This document shows, one piece after another, positions 8,587 to 18,524 of a stretch of 64,000 nt of DNA. Position numbers and translations under genes: made by a program. Origin of the DNA: SZUA-36 sp963727635 (GTDB lineage: Bacteria; Pseudomonadota; Gammaproteobacteria; Xanthomonadales; SZUA-36). The notes under the pieces are model-generated. The model was not told the DNA's origin and searched no databases. It saw nothing but the letters and a program-made list of their open reading frames with translations. Location: assembly GCA_963727635.1 (NCBI GenBank), contig CAVSHP010000010.1, forward strand, positions 17,528-81,527, read 5' to 3'. The stretch's first letter is position 1. Every line of letters begins with the position of its first letter.

Positions 8587-9927
8587 ATGCATGACAAAGA
8601 TGATCCTTTTTTCGACATGGATGATGAACACACGATCATCAAGCCCAATCCACGTGGCCGCGCACCCGGACCTGCCCAGGCCCCACGGCCGCAGCGGAGT
8701 GTGGACCCGGGCAGAAAAGTCGATTTATCCAGCCGTCCCGGTCTCAATCCTATTGAAAAAGCCGCGTCGGTGCTGCTCAGTCTTCTGAGCCAGATACGCA
8801 ATACCAGTTCACATCCCAACCCCAATGGTCTGCATAAGCAGCTGGCGACCGAAATCCAGAATTTCGAGAAAGCCGCACAACAGGCGGGTATCAACGAAAA
8901 GACCATATTTATTGCCAGGTACGCGCTGTGCACCACGATCGATGAATTCGTGATGACCACGCCGTGGGGTTCGGGAAGCATCTGGGGCAACCAGAGCCTG
9001 TTGAGCCTGTTTCACAAGGAAACCCGTGGTGGCGAACGGTTTTTCCAGTTGTTGAACAAGCTCAGCGAAGATCCCGCAAAAAACATTGACATGCTCGAAT
9101 TGCTCTACCTTTGCCTGGCACTCGGCTTCCAGGGCCGGTACCGGGTTTTACCGAATGGTCTCAACGAACTCGAGGAAATACGCGAGAGTCTCTATCACAC
9201 GATCCGCAATCAACGCCGCGAAGCCGAACCGGAGCTTTCACCCCACTGGGAAGGCTTGAAAAAATCCGCCATGGAAAAGTCGGCGCTGGTACCGGCATGG
9301 CTCGCCGCCACTATCGTAATACTGCTGCTGGTTGGTCTTTTCAGCATTTGGAGATTCAGCCTGAGCAATCAAATTGACCCGGTTCATGCCAGGGTAATGA
9401 GTATCGGCCGTGAAGAATCACTGCTGCCGACCCGGTTATTGGCGCCGCCGGCGGCAGTTTATATCGCCGACCCCGGGCCAGCCCGGTTCGGATTGAAGCA
9501 ATTCCTTGAACCGGAAATACGTTCCGGCCAGGTAACGGTGGAGGAACTGCCCGACCGAATCGTTGTTTCCATTGCCGGCGATAACCTGTTCCAGTCCGGC
9601 AGCGAGGTCATCAACAGTGAATATCACAATATCATCGACCGGATTGGCGAGGGTCTTGAACAAACCAGCGGCAGGATCATGGTGGTCGGACACACGGACA
9701 ATGTTCCCATGGGAAGAAACAAGCGTTTCAGCTCCAACTTCAGCCTCTCGCAAGCCCGCGCCGAGTCTGTCGTTAAGCTTCTATCCGCCAGCGTCAAAAA
9801 TTCCTCGAGATTGACCGCGGAAGGATTGGGCGATACCCGTCCAATCGCATCCAACGCAACCGCCGATGGACGTGCGCAAAACCGTAGAGTTGAAATCATC
9901 CTGATGGAGAGGGCCCGCGGATCATGA
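8587..9927 (+). CDS. tssL: TssL (DotU) with C-terminal OmpA-like peptidoglycan-binding domain
   Basis: 446 residues. Residues about 50-215 are the cytoplasmic DotU/IcmH domain ('NPIEKAASVLLSLLSQIRN', 'ARYALCTTIDEFVMTTPWG'). A single TM helix follows at about 237-258 ('LVPAWLAATIVILLLVGLFSIW'). The periplasmic part ends in an OmpA-type domain with 'VVGHTDNVPMGRNKRF', 'NFSLSQARAESVVKLL' and 'RRVEIIL', so this is an 'evolved' TssL that carries its own cell-wall anchor. The stop overlaps the tssM start by 4 nt (ATGA), implying coupling. Confidence 0.97.
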   Translation: MHDKDDPFFDMDDEHTIIKPNPRGRAPGPAQAPRPQRSVDPGRKVDLSSRPGLNPIEKAASVLLSLLSQIRNTSSHPNPNGLHKQLATEIQNFEKAAQQAGINEKTIFIARYALCTTIDEFVMTTPWGSGSIWGNQSLLSLFHKETRGGERFFQLLNKLSEDPAKNIDMLELLYLCLALGFQGRYRVLPNGLNELEEIRESLYHTIRNQRREAEPELSPHWEGLKKSAMEKSALVPAWLAATIVILLLVGLFSIWRFSLSNQIDPVHARVMSIGREESLLPTRLLAPPAAVYIADPGPARFGLKQFLEPEIRSGQVTVEELPDRIVVSIAGDNLFQSGSEVINSEYHNIIDRIGEGLEQTSGRIMVVGHTDNVPMGRNKRFSSNFSLSQARAESVVKLLSASVKNSSRLTAEGLGDTRPIASNATADGRAQNRRVEIILMERARGS

Positions 9928-12900
9928 TTCAAATGATTATTTCAGAAATGATGAAAATGGGACTCTTTTCCATGATGGGACTGGGTGTCGTTGCCGCGCT
10001 GATCTGGATCAACGGCCCGATGATTCGCTTTGGCGATTGGGCACCGCTGGTATCAGAACTCTCCAGGTTCATCACCATCTTTACCCTTTTGGCTGGCTAT
10101 GGTCTGTGGCGCTTGTTCAAAATGTGGCGTAACAAGAAAAAGAACGCCGCTATCACAAACGACCTCGCCGCGTCAGCCGAAACAGTGGATCCAAACGAGG
10201 CGCAATCCAGCGAAGAACTGGCAACCCTGAAAAACACCTTCGACGAAGCCTTGAAGGCGCTGAAGAAGAGCAGCGTTGGCGGCAAGAAGGTCAGCTCAAT
10301 TTACCAGTTGCCCTGGTACATCATCATCGGTCCTCCCGGGTCGGGCAAAACGACCCTGCTGGTCAATTCAGGTCTGAGGTTCCCGCTGGCCGACAAGATG
10401 GGACTGTCGAAGGTCCAGGGTATCGGCGGCACCCGCAACTGCGACTGGTGGTTCACCGACGACGCCGTCATGATCGATACAGCGGGTCGTTACACCACCC
10501 AGGACAGTAACGAGACAGTCGACAACAAGGCCTGGTTCGGTTTTCTCGACCTGCTGAAAAAACATCGCAGGAGACGGCCGATCAACGGCATCATCCTCGC
10601 CATCAGCCTGGAAGAACTGGCCCGTCAAAACAATGTTGAACGGGAGCGCAACGCTGCTGCTATCAGTAATCGAATCCAGGAACTGTACGAACGCCTCGGT
10701 ATCCGTTTCCCGATCTACCTGATGTTCACCAAGTGTGACCTGATGGCGGGTTTCATGGAGTTTTTTGGCAATTTGGACCGCAATGATCGCGCCCAGGTCT
10801 GGGGTTTCACCTACGGATTGAAAGACGACCCGATCGAACGGTTTAACGAAGAATTCAGCATTTTGCAAAACCAGCTGGAATCCCGCCTGGTCCAGCGTTT
10901 GCAGGATGAACGTGACGTCAGCCGACGTGAATTGATATACAACTTCCCAAGCCAGGTGAGCGCCACGCGCGAAGGCATCGAAGAATTTCTGCAACGTGTT
11001 TTCAAACCGAGCCGTTTTACCACCAAGCAGTTGTTGCGTGGTGTCTATTTCACCAGTGGCACGCAGGAAGGCACACCATTCAACCGCATCATGAGCCAGC
11101 TTGCGCACAATTTCAGTCTCAGCCGGGCAGCCACGCAAAGCACCCCCTCAAAGGGTAAAAGCTATTTTATCCAGGACCTGATGACCAAACTCATCTTTGG
11201 CGAGTCGGGTATCGCAGGTGCAAACCTGAAAGTCGAGCGAATTTATGGCCTGGCAAAGAAGTCCGGCTTGGCTGCGCTGATTGCCCTGCCGATCCTTCTG
11301 AACCTGGGCTGGTGGATGAGTTACAGCAATAACAAGTCGATTGCCAGCGAAATAGACGTGGCCACCGATTCCATCGACGAAACCATCAAGAAGGTGTCGC
11401 CGCAAAGTGCCTCGATGCTTTCGGTCCTGCCCCTGTTAAACGAGGTAAGCGAGATGCCGCTCGGTTACGCCCACCGTGATGACTCGGTTCCCATTAGTGA
11501 CCGACTGGGTCTTTACCAGGGTAAACGGCTGGGAGACAACGGCACGATTCCCGCTTATCAGCGTGTCCTTGAAAATGCCTTCCTGCCGCGCCTGATGGTG
11601 CGCATGGAAAAGGTCCTTAAGGAAAGCATGAATGATCCGGACCAGGCATACCGGGCATTGAAAGCCTACCTGATGCTGGCTGACCCGGAGCACATGGATA
11701 CGGATTATGTTGCCGAATGGGTGCGCCAGGACTGGGATGCGACCCAGTCACGGGTGATGAGTTCGGAGCAGTTGGAGCAACTTAACGGCCACCTCAAAGC
11801 ACTGCTCGAGATGGTTCCGCTTACCCTGCCCTTCGATCTTGACAACAACCTGGTCATGACGACCCGTGACATGCTGTCCAGGACCACGCTTGGTGAACGC
11901 ATATACGCCGTCATCAAGTCGGAGCACCTGAATGAAGGCAAGCCTTTTACGATACCGTCAGCCGCTGGTAAAGACGGCGCCAGGGTCTTTATCCGCAACA
12001 GCGGTGCGCCTTTGACCCAGGGAATTCCCGCGTTTTATTCACCCGCAGGATACAACCAGATGTACCTGCCCTCGGAATCCCGCATCATCAATGAGATGGC
12101 GGATGAAAGCTGGATTTTTGCAACCGAGGCCAGCGGTTCAGATCAGGTCTCCCAATCCGAGTTGGTCAATTCAATCCGTCGTCTGTATTTCCAAGATTAC
12201 ACCGACCACTGGGTCGAGTTTCTGGAAGATATTCGAATCCGGCCATTCAGCAGCATGGCCCAGGCGGCTGAAATCCTGCAGGTTTTGACTGGCGAGGACT
12301 CGCCGCTGCGCCAGTTCCTGATCAATGTATCCAACGCAACCCGGTTGGCTCCCGAAGAGAAAGTGGTGGATGAAGGTGAGGACGGTACTTCCCTGAGAGA
12401 CCGGATTACATCGATTTTCAAATCCAATGCAAGCGACGGTTCGACGGTGCTCGATCCGATCCTGGTAGACCAGAGTTTTGCCAGCCTGCATAAACTTTCC
12501 GAGTCGCGTGACGGTGCCCCTTCACCGCTGGATAACCTGCTCGGTGACTTGCAGGAATTGTACCTGTACATCGATCAACTCGCGCGCAGCTCCAGCGATC
12601 AGTTGCTGACCGGTTTGCAAAGCCAGGCGGGAACAGCCATTACGCGTGTCAGGCTAAGGGGTGAAAGATCGCCCGAACCGGTAGGTGAATGGATCATGCT
12701 GATCGTGGCCGACAGCAACAACCTGGTCGCCGGCGGTGCCGAGGCAACCATCTCGGCGGCGTGGGCAGCCGATGTACTGCCCTTCTGCCGTCAGGCCCTG
12801 AATGGACGCTATCCGTTTGAAAACACTACGGATCGCGAGGTTCAGTTACGTGATTTCGGCGCTTTCTTCATGCCAGGCGGGACGTTGGACAAGTTCTTCG

Positions 12901-13448
12901 ATCACTACCTCGCTGACATCGTCGATACCACTGCCTCAACCTGGAAGCTGAAGCCAAAAGTCGCCGGCAGCCTGAAGATATCCGCCGCGTCGCTCAAGCA
13001 ACTGCAACGGGCGAAGACGATACAGAGCGCCTTCTTCGCAGGGGGTGGCGCCAGTCCATCGATAACGTTTGAATTGCGCCCGGTACGGATGGATCCGGTA
13101 ACTACCAATTTCATGCTCAACATCAATGGCCAGACAACCAATTACAGCCATGGTCCGTTATTCAACCAGTCTTTTGTATGGCCGGGAGATAGTGGTTTGA
13201 GCCAGGTGCAGATACAGTTCAGCCCACTGTCGTCCAATGGACGTTCCGGTTTGACACTGGACGGGCCGTGGGCATTCTTCCGCTTGCTGGACACATCCGG
13301 TATGACGCCATCTTCTACCCCGGAGAAATTCCAGACCAAGTTCCAACTCGACGACCGTTGGGTTGAATATGAAATTCGCGCAAACAGTGCCTTCAATCCT
13401 TTCAACCTGCCAGAATTGCGGGAATTCCGCTGCCCGAGCCAGCTATGA
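9924..13448 (+). CDS. tssM: TssM (IcmF/VasK), T6SS inner-membrane channel component
   Basis: 1174-residue IcmF family protein, full length and uninterrupted. TM segments lie at about residues 8-30, 43-62 and 445-465. The cytoplasmic loop between them carries an intact Walker A, GPPGSGKTT starting at residue 136, and 'DTAGRYTTQDS' as a Walker B-like region, so nucleotide binding is plausible. The large periplasmic domain has the helical IcmF-related region and a beta-rich C-terminus ('LDGPWAFFRLLDTSGM') that contacts TssJ. Start overlaps tssL, and the stop overlaps tagF by 4 nt. Confidence 0.98.
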   Translation: MIQMIISEMMKMGLFSMMGLGVVAALIWINGPMIRFGDWAPLVSELSRFITIFTLLAGYGLWRLFKMWRNKKKNAAITNDLAASAETVDPNEAQSSEELATLKNTFDEALKALKKSSVGGKKVSSIYQLPWYIIIGPPGSGKTTLLVNSGLRFPLADKMGLSKVQGIGGTRNCDWWFTDDAVMIDTAGRYTTQDSNETVDNKAWFGFLDLLKKHRRRRPINGIILAISLEELARQNNVERERNAAAISNRIQELYERLGIRFPIYLMFTKCDLMAGFMEFFGNLDRNDRAQVWGFTYGLKDDPIERFNEEFSILQNQLESRLVQRLQDERDVSRRELIYNFPSQVSATREGIEEFLQRVFKPSRFTTKQLLRGVYFTSGTQEGTPFNRIMSQLAHNFSLSRAATQSTPSKGKSYFIQDLMTKLIFGESGIAGANLKVERIYGLAKKSGLAALIALPILLNLGWWMSYSNNKSIASEIDVATDSIDETIKKVSPQSASMLSVLPLLNEVSEMPLGYAHRDDSVPISDRLGLYQGKRLGDNGTIPAYQRVLENAFLPRLMVRMEKVLKESMNDPDQAYRALKAYLMLADPEHMDTDYVAEWVRQDWDATQSRVMSSEQLEQLNGHLKALLEMVPLTLPFDLDNNLVMTTRDMLSRTTLGERIYAVIKSEHLNEGKPFTIPSAAGKDGARVFIRNSGAPLTQGIPAFYSPAGYNQMYLPSESRIINEMADESWIFATEASGSDQVSQSELVNSIRRLYFQDYTDHWVEFLEDIRIRPFSSMAQAAEILQVLTGEDSPLRQFLINVSNATRLAPEEKVVDEGEDGTSLRDRITSIFKSNASDGSTVLDPILVDQSFASLHKLSESRDGAPSPLDNLLGDLQELYLYIDQLARSSSDQLLTGLQSQAGTAITRVRLRGERSPEPVGEWIMLIVADSNNLVAGGAEATISAAWAADVLPFCRQALNGRYPFENTTDREVQLRDFGAFFMPGGTLDKFFDHYLADIVDTTASTWKLKPKVAGSLKISAASLKQLQRAKTIQSAFFAGGGASPSITFELRPVRMDPVTTNFMLNINGQTTNYSHGPLFNQSFVWPGDSGLSQVQIQFSPLSSNGRSGLTLDGPWAFFRLLDTSGMTPSSTPEKFQTKFQLDDRWVEYEIRANSAFNPFNLPELREFRCPSQL

Positions 13449-14206
13449 TTGAAACGGACGCCATCATCGATCTCGGTTTTTATGGGAAATTGCCAACCTA
13501 TGGTGATTTCATCCAGAAACGCTTGCCCACGGATTTCATCAATCCCTGGCACGAATGGTTACAGAACGGCATGATGGCATGCCGCGAACGGAACCCCGAA
13601 GGCTGGATGACCTTTTACCTGAATTGTCCAGCCTGGAGTTTCGTGCTGTCGGCGGGTATTTGCGGGGAACAGGCCGTCGCTGGCGTTACGATTCCCAGCG
13701 TTGACCGCGTCGGGCGCTATTTTAATTTCACAATGGCCTCGGTGCTCCCTGCCGGGGTCAGTCCAGCGGTATTTGCAGGAACCTACAGCGATTGGCTGGA
13801 AAAAATTGAGAACCTGGCCCTGTCGGTACTCGAAGAAGAAATGGACCAGGATGGCATCGAAGACGCCATCAACCGGTTATCGGCCGAGTTAACCTGGGCC
13901 CCGCCCATTCACACGACCTACAGCACCGGCGTTGATCATGCCAGGGTTTTGTCTGAAGGAACAACGGGCGTGCTCCAATTATTGCCCGAAATGCTGCATA
14001 AACGGATTAGCAGTGAACATGAACGTTATGGCTTATGGTGGCACCATGGCTCATCGCAAGTTAGCGCTCAACTGCTGTCTTGCGCTAGTATGCCCTCCGC
14101 CGAAGTTTACCTGGGAATGATGATGAATGAGGATATCATTACGATTGAGGAAAATTCATCACAGCCTGCCGAGGTTGACTTCATAGATGAATTGCTTGCC
14201 GATTAA
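13445..14206 (+). CDS. tagF: TagF (ImpM), T6SS post-translational repressor family
   Basis: 253 residues with the TagF/ImpM signature at the N-terminus: 'GFYGKLPTYGDFIQKRLP', 'FINPWHEWLQNGM' and 'YLNCPAWSFVLSAG'. In Pseudomonas aeruginosa TagF represses H1-T6SS independently of the kinase/phosphatase pair, and in other bacteria it is fused to PppA. Here tagF and pppA are adjacent (12 nt apart), which fits a common control module. Start overlaps the tssM stop (ATGA). Domain assignment is firm; the repressor role is inferred. Confidence 0.94.
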   Translation: MIETDAIIDLGFYGKLPTYGDFIQKRLPTDFINPWHEWLQNGMMACRERNPEGWMTFYLNCPAWSFVLSAGICGEQAVAGVTIPSVDRVGRYFNFTMASVLPAGVSPAVFAGTYSDWLEKIENLALSVLEEEMDQDGIEDAINRLSAELTWAPPIHTTYSTGVDHARVLSEGTTGVLQLLPEMLHKRISSEHERYGLWWHHGSSQVSAQLLSCASMPSAEVYLGMMMNEDIITIEENSSQPAEVDFIDELLAD

Positions 14207-14218
14207 TGGAATAAAAAT

Positions 14219-15028
14219 ATGACGTTTAAGTCTTCTGCCACAACCCATGTTGGCATGGTGCGTAAAGTAAATCAGGATTCCTATGCGGAACGTACCGACA
14301 TCGGCGTGTGGGCCGTCGCGGACGGTATGGGTGGCCACGAGGCAGGTGAAATTGCCAGCGCAACCGTAACTGACCACATCAAGAATCTCCCTGCGAATGA
14401 AAATATCGTTGAAATGCTTGATGCAGTGCAACAGAGCATTTTGTCGGCCAACCAGCAGTTGACCGAGCAGGCAGCCGCCTATGATTCACAGCGTGTTCCG
14501 GGAAGCACCGTCGTGGTTTTGATCATTAATGGTGATCGGGGTGCGATTGTTTGGGCAGGTGACAGTCGTATTTACCGGCGCCGCGACAACGTGGTAACCC
14601 AGTTGACACGTGACCACTCACACGTACAGGACCTGGTGGAGCAAGGCGTCATCCTCGCAAGCGAGGCCGAGTCTCACCCGATGGCGAACGTCATCACCCG
14701 CGCGGTGGGTATCAGTGAACCGCTGGAGCTCGAATCCCAGTGGATAGACGTCAGGTCGGATGACCAGTTCCTGTTGTGTTCAGACGGCCTGAGTCGTCTT
14801 GTGAGCAACGAAGAGCTGGAAACGATGATGGCCCACAAGGACAGCGAGGAAGTGACCCAGTCCCTGTTGCATACGGCCCTGGTCAGGGGTGCCCGTGACA
14901 ATGTTACGCTGATATGTGTCAAGGACTGCGCCAACTCTGACGACACTGGCAACGATGATGACGAAATAACGCTCGAACATAATCTCGAACATAAAGTTGT
15001 TGCAAGTGACGATTTTGATATTGACTAG
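14219..15028 (+). CDS. pppA: PppA, PP2C-type Ser/Thr phosphatase of the T6SS
   Basis: 269 residues, PP2C/Stp1 family. Metal-binding motifs are intact: 'VNQDSYAE' near the N-terminus, 'ADGMGGHEAGEIAS', 'IVWAGDSRIYRRRD', 'LLCSDGLSRLV' and 'ARDNVTLI'. The acidic tail after about residue 240 is extra to the catalytic domain. In P. aeruginosa PppA removes the phosphate that PpkA puts on the FHA protein and so switches the T6SS off. No kinase gene lies in this arm; the candidate kinase is at 26565-29000. Confidence 0.95.
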   Translation: MTFKSSATTHVGMVRKVNQDSYAERTDIGVWAVADGMGGHEAGEIASATVTDHIKNLPANENIVEMLDAVQQSILSANQQLTEQAAAYDSQRVPGSTVVVLIINGDRGAIVWAGDSRIYRRRDNVVTQLTRDHSHVQDLVEQGVILASEAESHPMANVITRAVGISEPLELESQWIDVRSDDQFLLCSDGLSRLVSNEELETMMAHKDSEEVTQSLLHTALVRGARDNVTLICVKDCANSDDTGNDDDEITLEHNLEHKVVASDDFDID

Positions 15029-15119
15029 GGGCATCCGCATAGTGTTAACAGGCCCTACGGCACACCGGGACTAACCTGGTGCTTGCATGTCATTTATACA
15101 ATCACGAAAGGTAAAGCAA

Positions 15120-15377
15120 ATGGAAGTTCAGGCAGCCGCAATTTCGTTGCAAGGTCAAAATTTCGTTGTGGTCCTTGTTGGAATGGACATGGTGACCAAC
15201 TCCGGCGAGGCGGATATGGCAATCGATACCCTGGAACCCAAGTTTGGCAATGCCACGGTCATCCTGATGGCGCAGCGGGAGGATTCCTCCCCCGTTTATT
15301 ACGGTGATCAGAACCTGGTTTCAGCCCTCGGTGATATCCCGGTCGACGAAATGCCCTGGAAGACCTACCCGGTTTAA
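15120..15377 (+). CDS. Small uncharacterised protein downstream of pppA
   Basis: 85 residues from ATG 15120, preceded by an AAAGG ribosome-binding site 7-8 nt upstream; a longer ATG start at 15087 lacks one. I do not recognise the family. The protein has two beta-rich hydrophobic stretches ('QNFVVVLVGMDMV', 'NATVILMAQRED'), no signal peptide and an acidic pI by eye, so it looks like a small soluble alpha/beta protein. It follows pppA by 91 nt on the same strand and could be the last gene of the T6SS arm or an independent gene. Confidence 0.6.
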   Translation: MEVQAAAISLQGQNFVVVLVGMDMVTNSGEADMAIDTLEPKFGNATVILMAQREDSSPVYYGDQNLVSALGDIPVDEMPWKTYPV

Positions 15378-15583
15378 ACGGAATCGACTGCAAACCGGTT
15401 CGGCCACCACGGTCATCGTCCGTCCAGGTCTCTGCCAGTTTCTGACAGTCCGCCACAACAAACAGCCGTTGCCGTTTCGGGTCAGACCTAACCACGATCG
15501 TCAGACGCCTTGTCAATCTCCGCATGTCCGTAAACAAAATCAAGTAAAATAGAGCACGTTCAACCCCCGTAGAGGTGTTCAAA

Positions 15584-17038
15584 ATGAGTACGGTACTGAC
15601 TGACACCCGTGAAATTCCCCAGGACAGCACAAACACGAAACTGACCAAGCTTCTTCGACGGCAGCGTGAAGCCTGTCTCGCAGACCCGGTTCCCGATCTG
15701 GAGCAACGCAAAAAAGACCTGCTGGCGTTGAAAAGCATGCTGACTGACAATCAGGAAGTGATCATTGATGCGATCAACGCCGATTACGGTAACCGTTCCC
15801 GTCACGAGACTCTGCTGGCGGAATTTATCATGGTCATCGATGGTTTGAATTTTGCCGCAAAACACCTGAAAAAGTGGATGCGAACTCAAAGACGTGAAAT
15901 TGAGTTCACCTTATACCCCGGCGCGAGAAACCGCGTCATACCCCAACCACTGGGCGTGGTTGGCGTAATCGTACCCTGGAATTTTCCGATTCAGCTGACC
16001 TTTGCACCGCTGACTTATATCTTTGCTGCAGGAAATCGGGCCATGGTCAAAATGTCAGAAAATTCGCGGCATCTGTCACGCTTGCTGATCAAGCTTGTAG
16101 CGGCTTATTTTCCCCCGGACAAACTTTGCTTTTTCGAGGAAACCGGTGGCGTGGGGATACAGTTTTCCCAACTGCCGTTCGATCACCTGTTTTTTACCGG
16201 ATCCGGTGCAACCGGTAAGGCTGTCATGGCATCGGCAGCAAAAAACCTGACGCCGGTCACGCTGGAGTTAGGCGGTAAGTCACCGGCGGTCATCGCGCCG
16301 GATTACCCGATAAAAAAAGCCGTTGAACGCATCATGTCTGCAAAAATATTCAATGCGGGCCAGGTGTGCGTCAATGTCGACTATGTTTTTGTGCCCGAAG
16401 ACCGCATCGACGAATTTGTCAAAACCAGCAGGGACTGGGTAAGCAAACACTGTCCGGATATCAACAGTCCCGACTACACATCGATTATTGATCAGAGGTC
16501 ATATGACCGTCTCGAAGCAACCCTGGAGGACGCCCGGGTCCACGGCGCAACACTTGTTAACCTGGCCGAAGGACAGGAATCGATACCCGGTATGCGCAAA
16601 ATGGCCCCGTACCTTGTTTTGAATGCCTCCAGCAAGATGATCCTGCTACAGCGGGAAATATTTGGCCCGATCCTGCCGGTCATGCCCTACAGGGATCAAC
16701 AACAGGTTTCTGAATATATCAATGCACGCGAGTGCCCGCTGGCATTCTACCCGTTCACCAATGACAAGAAGTTGCAATCGTATTATCTCGACCACGTAAT
16801 GTCCGGTGGCGTATGTGTAAATGACGCACTGATTCACCCGGTGCAGCATGATCTGCCGTTTGGCGGCGTGGGCGCCAGCGGTATGGGCCACTATCACGGT
16901 TACGAAGGCTTTGCGACCTTTTCCAAATTACGCCCCGTGTTTTACCAGGCCGGCTTCAGCGCCTTGAAATATCTCGCTCCTCCGTACGGCAAAAGGGTCA
17001 ATATGATATTAAATATGATTCTTAAAAGAAAGCTTTAA
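15584..17038 (+). CDS. NAD(P)-dependent aldehyde dehydrogenase (coniferyl-aldehyde type)
   Basis: 484 residues from ATG 15584, which has GAGG 8 nt upstream; a GTG three codons earlier overlaps that site and is less likely. ALDH superfamily: 'PWNFPIQLTFAPL', 'VTLELGGKSPAVI' with the general-base Glu, 'FNAGQVCVNVDYV' with the catalytic Cys, and the 'REIFGPILPVMPY' segment. The short N-terminus and the 'YGNRSRHETLLAEFIMV' region resemble the coniferyl-aldehyde dehydrogenase (CalB) subfamily, which oxidises aromatic or medium-chain aldehydes. The true substrate is unknown. An FAD-linked oxidase follows 10 nt later, so the two may form an oxidation pathway. Confidence 0.88.
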   Translation: MSTVLTDTREIPQDSTNTKLTKLLRRQREACLADPVPDLEQRKKDLLALKSMLTDNQEVIIDAINADYGNRSRHETLLAEFIMVIDGLNFAAKHLKKWMRTQRREIEFTLYPGARNRVIPQPLGVVGVIVPWNFPIQLTFAPLTYIFAAGNRAMVKMSENSRHLSRLLIKLVAAYFPPDKLCFFEETGGVGIQFSQLPFDHLFFTGSGATGKAVMASAAKNLTPVTLELGGKSPAVIAPDYPIKKAVERIMSAKIFNAGQVCVNVDYVFVPEDRIDEFVKTSRDWVSKHCPDINSPDYTSIIDQRSYDRLEATLEDARVHGATLVNLAEGQESIPGMRKMAPYLVLNASSKMILLQREIFGPILPVMPYRDQQQVSEYINARECPLAFYPFTNDKKLQSYYLDHVMSGGVCVNDALIHPVQHDLPFGGVGASGMGHYHGYEGFATFSKLRPVFYQAGFSALKYLAPPYGKRVNMILNMILKRKL

Positions 17039-17048
17039 TACATTGTAT

Positions 17049-18443
17049 ATGAACGATTTAGAACGAATAAAAAGAATACAAGAAGTCGTCTCTCCAGGTG
17101 GTGTTCTGCTCGGCGATGATGTCTCGATCCGCGCCGACTCATGGCCGCCCACGGGAAGTTGCCAGGCCAAGGCCATCATTCGTCCGGCCAATACCAGCGA
17201 GGTATCGGAAGTACTCAAGCTTTGCCATGCCATGGGACAAACTGTCGTCACACACGGTGGTTTGACGGGCCTGGTCGGCGGCGCCCGGACCAGCGGCAAT
17301 GACATCGTCCTCTCACTGGAGCGTATGAACCGGATAGAACCGGTCGATGCCGTCAACCGCACAGTGACGGTCGAGGCAGGTGTTGTGTTGCAGAAGGTCC
17401 ACGAGGCCGCCGAGGAGGCCGGCTTGCTATTCCCGCTGGACCTGGGCGCACGCGGCAGTTGCACCATCGGCGGGAACATATCCACCAATGCGGGTGGTAA
17501 CAGTGTCATTCGCTACGGCATGATGCGCGAACAATTACTCGGTGTGGAGGCCGTATTGGCCGATGGCACTGTTATTTCTTCACTCAAAAACGTTATCAAG
17601 AACAATACCGGATATGACCTGAAACAACTGTTTATCGGCTCTGAAGGCACTCTGGGCATCGTCACCCGAGCGGTCTTGCGTCTGCGTCCACTGCCACGTT
17701 CCTGCAACACTGCACTGGTGGCGATCGATCGTTTTGAACAGGTTGCCGGATTCCTGCGGGCCATGGATTCGGCGCTCGGGGGCACCCTGAGCGCATTTGA
17801 GGTGCTGTGGAATGATTTCTACCAGACGCTCACCGGTGACGGCAGCAAACATCCGCCGCCATTAAGCCCTGCCCACAAGTTCTACGTGCTGATCGAATCC
17901 ACGGGCGGCCACCAGGAGTCTGACAAGGTTCGTTTCGAAGACGCCCTGGAGGAAGCATTCGAGTCTGAACTGATCGTTGACGCGGTGATTGCACAGAGTA
18001 AAAAACAACGTGAGGATCTGTGGGCCATCAGGGATGACATCGAGGGCATGACACGAAAAATGTTCCCTCCCATCATCTTCGATGTCAGTTTGGGTATCCC
18101 GCAAATGGATGGCTATGTTGACGAGGTCCGCAGCCGTCTGGCGGCGCGCTGGCCGGAGTCAAGGATGGTCGCATTTGGCCATATTGGCGACGGCAACATT
18201 CACTTGGTCGTCACGGTTGGCAGTCTCGAAGCGGACCAGGTGCATGCCGTTGAAAGTATTATTTATGAGACATTGGGCCGCTGCCACGGCGTGATATCAG
18301 CAGAGCACGGAATCGGTCTGGAAAAGCGTGCGTATTTGAAACATTCACGCAGCGAAGTTGAAATATCACTGATGAAGACACTGAAACAGGCGCTTGACCC
18401 AAAGGCTATTCTCAACCCGGGCAGGATATTCGAAGCGACTTGA
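17049..18443 (+). CDS. FAD-linked oxidase, GlcD/D-2-hydroxyacid dehydrogenase family
   Basis: 464 residues from ATG 17049 (a TTG two codons upstream is possible). N-terminal PCMH-type FAD domain with 'VVTHGGLTGLVGGA', 'LDLGARGSCTIGGNISTNAGG' and 'NNTGYDLKQLFIGSEGTLGIV'. C-terminal FAD-oxidase domain with 'FGHIGDGNIHLVV' and 'SAEHGIGLEKRAYL', where the His residues bind the metal and substrate carboxylate. The family oxidises D-lactate, D-2-hydroxyglutarate or glycolate, passing electrons to quinone or ETF; the substrate cannot be told here. It ends about 80 nt before the convergent CHAT gene. Confidence 0.9.
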   Translation: MNDLERIKRIQEVVSPGGVLLGDDVSIRADSWPPTGSCQAKAIIRPANTSEVSEVLKLCHAMGQTVVTHGGLTGLVGGARTSGNDIVLSLERMNRIEPVDAVNRTVTVEAGVVLQKVHEAAEEAGLLFPLDLGARGSCTIGGNISTNAGGNSVIRYGMMREQLLGVEAVLADGTVISSLKNVIKNNTGYDLKQLFIGSEGTLGIVTRAVLRLRPLPRSCNTALVAIDRFEQVAGFLRAMDSALGGTLSAFEVLWNDFYQTLTGDGSKHPPPLSPAHKFYVLIESTGGHQESDKVRFEDALEEAFESELIVDAVIAQSKKQREDLWAIRDDIEGMTRKMFPPIIFDVSLGIPQMDGYVDEVRSRLAARWPESRMVAFGHIGDGNIHLVVTVGSLEADQVHAVESIIYETLGRCHGVISAEHGIGLEKRAYLKHSRSEVEISLMKTLKQALDPKAILNPGRIFEAT

Positions 18444-18524
18444 GGTGCCGGCAGACCGCTTGTCCGGTATGACTTGAACACTGCCTTGGTTGAATATGAC
18501 GCACCTGCCCCAGGCTGGCAGCGT

